64,000 bases of DNA from Heliocidaris erythrogramma (lineage: Eukaryota > Echinodermata > Echinoidea > Camarodonta > Echinometridae): the NCBI GenBank assembly GCA_025617745.1, contig CM046859.1, positions 27,083,371-27,147,370 on the forward strand. The letters are read 5' to 3'. Below the pieces are notes generated by a model that saw only the letters and a program-made list of their open reading frames with translations, ran no database searches and was not told the origin of the DNA. Position numbers and translations under genes: made by a program. Positions within the stretch are counted from its first letter, which is position 1; every line of letters starts with the position of its first letter. Shown here piece by piece: positions 56,714-64,000 of this stretch.

Positions 56714-56890
56714 TATTTGTAAACAAATCTTTCGGCATATTACTCCCAGTGTTAAAGATCGTATGCTCGATCTGTAATGAAAAACACAAGTCAGAAAAAA
56801 AAAAATTTCTGACTTGTGTTTTTCATTACAGATCGAGCATACGATCTTTAACACTGGGAGTAATATGCCGAAAGATTTGTTTACAAATTA
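56714..56890. repeat. Long near-perfect hairpin (right-arm copy)
   Basis: Mirror of 2698-2875. Stem about 83 bp, loop a short A run. Confidence 0.8.
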
Positions 56891-58634
56891 AAAATTCCTC
56901 CCCAGTCAAGCTTCTTCGTTTACTAATAATTTTATAGTTATTTAAAAAATAGATAACGAAATCCCATTCAAATAAATCAAATATGAGAATATGAGATTCA
57001 AACATCTACCGTATAATTATGTTTTATTGCGAAGAAAAGTTTCAAAAAGATGTAGATTATAGACTACATCATGATGTCAACATTATACCGGCTGGATATG
57101 TAGCGGAAGCAAAGAGTAGAAATACGAAGAGTGCTCAGTCCCGAAATAAAGCACGCATACATATTGTGGTACGAGTCGATCGGCCGTGTGTGTGTGTGTG
57201 TGTGTGTGGGGGGGGGGGGTGTTTGTTCTTCAATCAAAATGTATGAATATGTTCATGAATTAAGTTTACTGGAAAAGAATTGTATTTTGTATTCAGTTTA
57301 ATGGAAAGAGAATCGTATTTTTGAAGAATAAGTTAAATTTTGGTGATGAGATCAGAATAACAAAGTATGAAAATATTAATGGGTGGGGATGTGTTTTGGG
57401 TTCGGTTTGTATGTACTTTTGTTGGGGTTTCTTTGTTTGTTTATATTAATTTTTGCATATTGATGTATTTTGAATGAAATTTCTAATAAAAACACGGGGA
57501 AAAAAGGAAATGGGTTTTTACAGACGTGTATCAATCAGATATGATTATTTACATCTGGGGACCGACCTTTAACGTCCCATCCGAAAGACGTGACTTAGCC
57601 GTGGGGGGGGGGGGGGGGTGGTGGTGATTGTTTTTTATCTGGCAACCAGTCAGATTTGACTATTTTTGCCATATTAAATTCTGGTATAAGTTATTCTATC
57701 CGATGATATTTACTTAAACTGGTTTTTTTCCTTCTCTTTAAAAAACAACAACAAAAAACAAGTTATATACGCTAGGAGTTCAAGAGGTCTTTCTCTAATT
57801 CCTATCAGCTTAAGGGAAAGAAAAAGAAAAGAAAAAGAAAAATGGGAGAGCAAAAGAAAAGAAGAGCTCCAGTCCCGCACCCGTACCGCAGTGCGGGGAT
57901 ACGTCTGTCCCGTTGATGTAGAACATATAACATCCACGTCGGTGATGTCTTGATCTTTCCAGGGGACAAGGCGCCTTTAATCCTACATGGGGAATTAACG
58001 GAAGACAAGCCCTTGCAGGGTGGAGCTTTAGATGAGAAAATATAGAAAGGTGGTGAGAACAGAAAAAAAAGGGAAGGTTATAGTCTTTATAAAAACGTTT
58101 GTATATTTTAATTTTCTTTCTTTCCTTTTTCTTTCTTTCTGTACATCGCTATTGGTAAAGCCGTGAAGCGCATAATCTTTAGTGCCCCTTCAAATACAAA
58201 CTTATATGTCCCCAAACGGATATGAATCAACTCTGACTGCACCAAGGAGGAGAGGGAGAGAGTTGGGCGGGAGCTTGGAGAGATGTCTGTATTTTTTCTT
58301 GAAGTTATTTGCTGTGAAATTTCTATTAGGCCTAATATTTATGTGATGGGGGGGGGGGGGAGGGAGGGCGGGGTCCAAACATTTGGCCAGGCGTAATTCG
58401 GTTTAGAACATTGATTATATGAATTTATAAATTTTACACAATGAATTTTGCCTCTGGTCCATTAGATATATGAAAGTGAACCAGAATTTAGTTCTTACTG
58501 GGCTTGCCTTCGGATCAGGACGTCTGCTATATATTATATAGCGCTAGCGCACGATCTCATTGGATGACGTCGATGTCACATGATACTAAAATGGCATCCC
58601 CACATTTCGTTAGGGTTAGTGTTATAGGGTTAGG

Positions 58635-58704
58635 CAGTGGCGGATCCAGGGGGGCACAGCCGGCCCGTGCCCACCCCCCCCCCCCCCCCCTTTTAGAGTG
58701 AAGA

Positions 58705-58739
<35 letters not shown>

Positions 58740-58828
58740 TGTCAGATGATTATGGAGGGAAACTGGACCCCATAACCCCTTACTGAGCGATTTTTGAAGG
58801 TTTGGCGAATTTTTTTTTTTGTCCCTAC

Positions 58829-58862
<34 letters not shown>

Positions 58863-58967
58863 AGCGACTTTTTGAGAAGCTGCCGAGACCAAAAAAATAC
58901 GGGTCTACCTTTTGAAAAACTTTAATTTTTGTGCCCCCTCTTTTACTTAATCCTGGATCCGCCCCTG
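58635..58967. mobile_element. hAT-like MITE (right-arm copy of 616-939)
   Basis: Ends cagtggcggatccagg and cctggatccgcccctg. TTAGGG-type sequence flanks both sides, as in the left arm. A long C run at 58830-58861 is longer than its counterpart. Confidence 0.6.
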
Positions 58968-59404
58968 GAGTTAGGGTTAGGAATTTACGTGGAGTCTTTT
59001 CAGTTTTTTGAGCCTTCACGAAGCATTTGCAAAGCCTCAAATTACATGTAAATAACATTTTTGTAAATATTTTCAAATAAAAACTATGGGAATTATAATC
59101 ATCCTAAAATCTCCTTTTTGGCGTGTAAACCTATATATGGCAGGCGAGGTTTTTTGGGGGTCAAAGGCATGCATATTCCCTGAGATTTATGAGGGGGTCT
59201 ATTCGACTAGTATCATACCTTTTCAGAGCTTTGAATTTTATTTAAGTCACAGTTTTTCGAAAATTTCAATTTAATTCTGGGGGAATCAAAATCATTCAAA
59301 AATCCTGGCCTGTTTTTGTGTATTAAGCTATGGCAGCTGGAAGGCCAAAAGCATGCGTATTCCCTAGGATTTATGCGGGGTTCTTCCACTTTTTGAGCCT
59401 TCAT

Positions 59405-59965
59405 TAAAGGTCCACTACAACCCAAATGCAAGTTGATTTCTCTTGATGTGCAGGGATGCATACAACTCATATTTTGTTATTCAAACATCTCAGTATGTTT
59501 CATAGGTTTTTAATAATTTTTTTTAAAACTATTTTCTCAAACATGCTAAGCTCCATGCACCCTTAAAACAATGCTCCAGATCTCATTCTTGCAATGACAT
59601 CATCTGTCAATTATTACTGAGCTAAGGAGAGACAGTGGTATGTAGCTTTGCCAGAAATGACTATCTGTTCTAACTGAGGAGGTATTGTTCGAAAGCATGC
59701 AATTCTATTGTGAGCATGTGTTGAGCTGGGGGAAGTTACATTCCACTGTCTATTTTAGAATCTTAGTGCAGCTGACTGATGATTGACAGATCATGTCATT
59801 GCAGGAATGACATCTGTAGCTTTTTTTAGGGTGGAGCTTAGGAGGTTGGAAAAAATATTTTAAAAATAGAAACATATTTACATGTTTGAATAACAAAATA
59901 TTAGTTGTATGCATCCCTGCACATCAACAGCAAAAAACTTGTATTTGGTTGCAGGCGCCCTTTAT
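59405..59965. mobile_element. Element with ~150-bp inverted ends
   Basis: The sequence from aaaggtccactacaacccaa through gatgtgcagggatgcataca to about 59555 returns inverted at about 59826-59965 (tgtatgcatccctgcacatc ... gttgcaggcgcccttta). The middle (59565-59825) is unique in the window. The large inverted repeat ends inside this element. It is non-coding. Confidence 0.55.
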
Positions 59966-60680
59966 GCTTTTTCAGAGTCTCAAATTACATGTAAGCCACA
60001 ATGAATTCAAGGTAGGAAAACTATATAATCATTCTTAAAATCTCTAGCTGTTTTCACATGTTAACCCTATGGCAGATGACTCTGTCAAAAAGCAGGCATG
60101 ATAATAAAGGTCCAAGAAATGTTTTTTTAACTATCCATCCTTCCTCTCGTGCAAAAATCAGACTTGAAAAAGATAGAGTAAGATATGAAATATCAAAAAA
60201 AAATGAGACATCTTTCGACGCGTTATACCTATGGTATCTTTCCGAGTCAATTTACGCCTGCCGAATATACTACGGAAGTAAGTGAGAGTAATTTGTCTTG
60301 ACAGTATTAAAAGTCTTTGGCGGAAGTGCTTACAATGCAACGTGTGCAAGTGAAGTGGTACGAGCACCCAACTGAGAAAGCATCCCGAAGACATCTAAGC
60401 AAAGGTGTAACAAATCTCTGAATTTCTTCAAAGTTATTAATTTTACAGAACTCATGCTACCTGTACATAAGGATGATGAGCTGTACAAGCCGAGATTCAA
60501 ATTATGGGTGAAAATTCAGGCGTGGTGGAAGTGAGTATTGGATCGAAAAAGGCAGTTAGTTGTCTTCGCAACAGCTGTGCATTTTACATTGGCACGCTCC
60601 AGCGAGGTAGACGGTCGATGCATGCGCCCGTGCGCCGGGGAAAGTTGCAGTTTGGCCTGCGCCGCTAGGCCTCGGCTGGG
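59966..60680. other. Unique sequence, no gene recognised
   Basis: A short + frame (60058-60285) reads RAKIRLEKDRVRYEISKKN and ends at a donor-like ggaagtaag|tgagag; I do not recognise it and cannot show coding. CpG-rich sequence at 60590-60680. Confidence 0.35.
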
Positions 60681-60781
60681 TAGCCAGGATTAGCTTCGTG
60701 AGTGTAAAAAAAAAAAAAAAAAAAAAAATGGCTATGTGTATACGCCTTTTACATCACGAAGCTACCTTCCCCATAGCCCCG

Positions 60782-60808
60782 GGACGCTGCCACGAAGTGG
60801 CAGCGTCC
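60782..60808. repeat. Perfect 12-bp stem-loop
   Basis: ggacgctgccac, loop gaa, gtggcagcgtcc. A looser inverted repeat (ttagcttcgtga and tcacgaagcta) spans 60689-60767 just upstream around an A run. Confidence 0.7.
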
Positions 60809-61049
60809 TGAGTGAAACCAGTACGATTCGGTGGGTCTCACAATCTACCAATGTAACTTAAATGTTCAAATGACCATTTAAAAAATGGCCATGTAATTAT
60901 TATTTTTTAATTAAAGTATCATATATACGATGCCACTTACCTAAACAGACTTTACGCAAATCAGCTTTTCCTAAAAAATGTGTAGAATCGATGAATGTCA
61001 CTTTTTACTCTCAATTTTCGAAACCAGTCCCATTCGCCATGTTGTTATA

Positions 61050-61376
61050 GCCAAATTGAAAATAGGCACTTGCGCATGCGCCTATGAATGTTTATTACAA
61101 TGACGGCATAGTTTTCGTCAATGGAATAATGAATATTCATATACCCACTGTAATCCGCCGATCGCTAGCGTATAGATCTAGCGCTCTCGCTCAAGCTCGT
61201 CTTAATGAATATTCATAATCCTCCCTTCTTGTCTGTTAATTGGAGCTGCTGACGCATGCGCATTGCAAGCAAAACACCGACCTTCGGAAGTTTTTACTAC
61301 AGGCTCTTGGAGATAAATATGCCTTTTTTGTATCATCCTCATTGAAAAGAAAGACGAAAGTCAATCGTAAAGTATT
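61050..61376 (+). promoter_or_regulatory. Candidate promoter with NRF1- and POU-like sites
   Basis: Two NRF1-type palindromes (tgcgcatgcgcc at about 61073, gacgcatgcgcatt at about 61252) and two copies of ATGAATATTCAT (about 61129 and 61204) lie within 200 bases; the sequence then runs to a donor-like agtatt|gtaagt at 61376/61377. This looks like a CpG-type promoter with a non-coding first exon for a gene continuing to the right, but no coding exon is seen before the window ends. Confidence 0.35.
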
Positions 61377-61486
61377 GTAAGTACCTAAAATAGCCTAAAA
61401 TCAACTGATTTCATGTTTCATGGCTATCATTTTGACAAACGACCTTGTAATTATGTGACATCCATGCGATCAAAGGACTGCGAAGC

Positions 61487-61515
61487 GCAGCCCGAACACT
61501 ACGTGTTCGGGCTGC
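61487..61515. repeat. Perfect 13-bp stem-loop
   Basis: gcagcccgaacac, loop tac, gtgttcgggctgc. No T run follows, so it is not a bacterial-type terminator. Confidence 0.7.
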
Positions 61516-62118
61516 CGCAGTAACCTTCCCACAGCGTTTCCTCCTAGCCTACCTAGGGAAACGTTTTGTATTACTACAGGTTATTTATTTAATTGTAAAG
61601 TCTTTTGCCTATGCAGGATGGATCACTTTGGCATGCTAGATTCCTCCTGGAAATATGCCCTTTCATGCATTTTCCAAAGTAGCCTAGACCTATAGTTTAT
61701 AGGTATGTGCAAATGCAACGGTACCGCGAGCGCCGAGTACGGCGAGAAGGCTTGTTCACATTCTGTTCGCAAGTGACATCGTCTCTGCATACATCCCAAT
61801 TGAAAATCAGCTCTCGAGAGTGTGCGCAAATCGGCGCAACTTTCTCGAGGCCGTATTTGAGCAGCCCAGATTCTGCACTTTCGATACATGTAAGTTTCAA
61901 TGTGGACATCCACCATCCAGAAATTGATATCATCGCTTGAAATTTTAGAAAAGTTTTGGCCGTTTTCATCATCGAATTTCATCAGTAAAATGAGTAAAAT
62001 ATTTATTAAAACAGTGAACATAACTTTTGTTAATTATCAAAGTATGAAATGATTCATTTTGACTAGATTCTAGACATGCGCCAGCTTTCAAATAGGTCAC
62101 GCAGGAAACTCTTGCACA

Positions 62119-62215
62119 GCGGGTCTGTCAGAAGCCAGGCCGCCGGGTGCGCCGGGCCAAGAGCTGGCACTCGGTCGATGATACCCCGCCAGTGGTCTGG
62201 CTTCTGACAGACCGC
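62119..62215. repeat. Inverted repeat, 19-20-bp arms
   Basis: gcgggtctgtcagaagccag and ctggcttctgacagaccgc enclose a G/C-rich 58-base centre. One-base bulge in the left arm. Possibly a small MITE or a structured RNA. Confidence 0.65.
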
Positions 62216-62522
62216 TGGACGTGGTGGGCGCGGCAGAGATGGTGCATCTGACACTGGTCAAATGTTTTTGTTGTGAATTATGATTTATGAATCAAACATA
62301 TCCGCATTTCTATGAATTTGACTGTCATTATACTTTCTTTTCAAATATGATTATGTAATTCTTGGGGGAAAAATAAATTTCAACTTTCTCTTCAATCTGA
62401 ATTCAATTGATTAAAAATCAAATTATTCTAATTTAAAATTTAAAAAAAAATGTTTTTATTATTTTCAGCTTTTATTTTGTGTTTGTTAAATCATTATAAA
62501 TTGAAAGGCACCCTGAATCATA
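62216..62522. other. A/T-rich, nothing recognised
   Basis: No coding frame or repeat family seen. Confidence 0.4.
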
Positions 62523-63185
62523 TGTGACCCGACGCCTCAAAACCTACAATAAGTCGCCAAAATTATTTTTTTTTGTTTTATACATTTTCTAAAAGTAGAG
62601 ATTCTCAGCTTTCCAATGGTATATCACTTGCCGAGTTTACTCAGTGATAACACCTTAAAATATCACATTTAGAATCAGTATGTAACAAGCAATCAATAAC
62701 TCCTATTCAGAGAAAATGTCCGTTTAAGTTCGGAACAAAAGAGTGCTAAACCTTCACTTTCTGTGTGCGCCCAAGTAAAACTGGGTATTCAAATGGCCAT
62801 ATCAACCGGTATGAAGGGATTATCAGATTAGGCTGAATTTTGGCACACTGCTCCAGGAGGACCTATTTATTACTCACTCCAAAAATCAATTTAATACCTT
62901 TGGAGGTAAAGTAGTAATTTGGCATTGAATGAAAGTATTACAAAAGCTCTCCAAACATTCATTAACTCGACAGGTGAAAAAAAGGAGTCATTTTAAAATG
63001 CCCCAAAAACATATTTCTAAGTCGAATTACGACTCACAAACTTGAGACATGATAGAATGATAATGAAACTACCCATTTCTATCAAAAAGAGAAAATCGAC
63101 TGATCCAAGTAAATTTACTATTTTGGGCTGTTTGCTACGTTGTGGTCTGTGCGACTTATTGTAGGTTTTGAGGCGGCGGGTCACA
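62523..63185. mobile_element. Tc1/mariner-type MITE (TA target)
   Basis: Terminal repeats tgtgacccgacgcctcaaaa and ttttgaggcggcgggtcaca continue with cctacaataagtcgc; about 34 of 35 bases match. TA lies outside both ends (62521-62522, 63186-63187). No transposase frame. Confidence 0.65.
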
Positions 63186-64000
63186 TATTACAATTCCTGC
63201 CTTTCTTTTTTTTTAACAGGAATTGCTTAGTTTAGTCCATTTCTCAATTTCATGAATTTTTATTCTTCAAATTGTTTGCTTTGATTTTTTTTTTACGTTG
63301 TTATGGTTTCCATTTGAAATGGCTTCTCGACGGGTTTATTTTATTGGGAGGGGCTGGGGTGTACATGTACAATGTATGTCTGAACTGGTGACTGTAAATT
63401 GTATGTAGTGAAAGTTTAAAAATAAACCACACATGTAGATTCACACACATTTATTGATTTTTATTAATGATTTTATTCACATTTTTATGTACAATAATCA
63501 AAGAACTTCCAGCTACCAACATGAAGAAGATGTGATCTGTTTGAGAGGTTTGTTCATTAGCTACAGTACTTACAATTCATAATATTCTTCGTTTTCTACA
63601 ATTGTAACAAATATTTTCCATATTTTGCATAATTTATTAAAGTTAATTAGCATAAATCAATATACTTACTGTAAAGAAAGTAACTAATTAGTAGCTGCTC
63701 CAGGCTCAATTTCAGCTTTCCATTGATACCTAGATCACTTCAAAAGTCTCAGAAATAGAGAAGTTATGCGTGTGTTAGTGTGACATGAAATTCCCTCCAT
63801 CAGTAGGCGATATTGGTCACACATTTTTTCATGACAGTGGTCGGAAATATGGTTGAAATGACAGGACTTAAATTATAACTTTTTAGTTACTTGACCAATT
63901 TGAAAGTTGTTACTGTCATTGGAAAGGTCTCTTAAAGAGCTTTCCTATGATACTATTTGTATCAAGATGGATGCAGTTCAATTTTTTTTGTCACATAGCT
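63186..64000. other. Right edge, no feature seen
   Basis: A/T-rich sequence with poly-T tracts. No coding frame, splice pair or repeat family is recognised. Confidence 0.4.

Larger units (their letters stand above)
53771..59564. repeat. Right arm of giant inverted repeat
   Basis: Mirror of 17-5426. It carries the same tRNA relics, composite units, MITEs and hairpin in reverse order, plus about 0.4 kb not present in the left arm, notably extra sequence around 55830-56080. It contains (GT)n at 57186-57208. A frame at 57019 (MFYCEEKFQKDVDYRLHHDV...) is shared by both arms, but its sequence is not recognised and I do not call it a gene. Confidence 0.9.

Noticed and set aside
57019-57246. Conserved gene shared by both arms
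   Set aside because: Unrecognised 75-codon frame running into GT and G repeats; sharing is explained by the inverted repeat itself.
60058-60285. Small coding gene
   Set aside because: 75 codons, no recognised motif, no supporting splice partner.
61487-61515. Rho-independent terminator
   Set aside because: Animal DNA context and no T run after the stem.

Overview
The window reads as animal nuclear DNA, most likely a marine invertebrate deuterostome; a sea urchin is my best guess. Reasons: spliced genes with GT-AG introns, a RING-less TRIM-type gene of the kind echinoderms carry in number, several classes of non-LTR, LTR and DNA transposon, many MITEs and microsatellites, and about 40 dG:dC homopolymer runs. 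The species is inference; no rRNA, mitochondrial or diagnostic single-copy gene is present.

Layout. 17-5426 is the left arm of a very large inverted repeat whose right arm is 53771-59564; a 500-base gap (5427-5926) abuts the left arm, so this may be a true palindrome or a misplaced second haplotype. 6900-7195 is a candidate promoter and leader exon with three CRE-like sites. 7720-16637 holds an eight-exon protein-kinase gene on + (N-terminal unknown region, twin 25-codon coiled-coil exons, kinase-domain exon). From 17086 to about 26260 the same strand carries at least eleven decayed copies of a chimeric 'coiled-coil + kinase C-terminus' exon, most still flanked by splice-like sites; the sixth is interrupted by a LINE. 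27659-30810 is a CR1/L2-like LINE on -. 33000-37069 is a TRIM-like B-box/coiled-coil gene with a probable leader exon. 40514-53765 is a nested stack: a MITE holding a 12.3-kb Ty3/Gypsy element (40833-53106) whose 3' LTR holds a PIF/Harbinger derivative. 59565-64000 is the unique right flank, with MITEs, short hairpins and a possible promoter near 61.05-61.38 kb.

The two clear host genes are the kinase and the TRIM-like gene; nothing in the sequence shows that they work together. Most remaining sequence is repeat-derived. The two observations most worth following are the kinase-derived exon array and the giant inverted repeat; the accessory zinc-finger frame of the Gypsy element is third.
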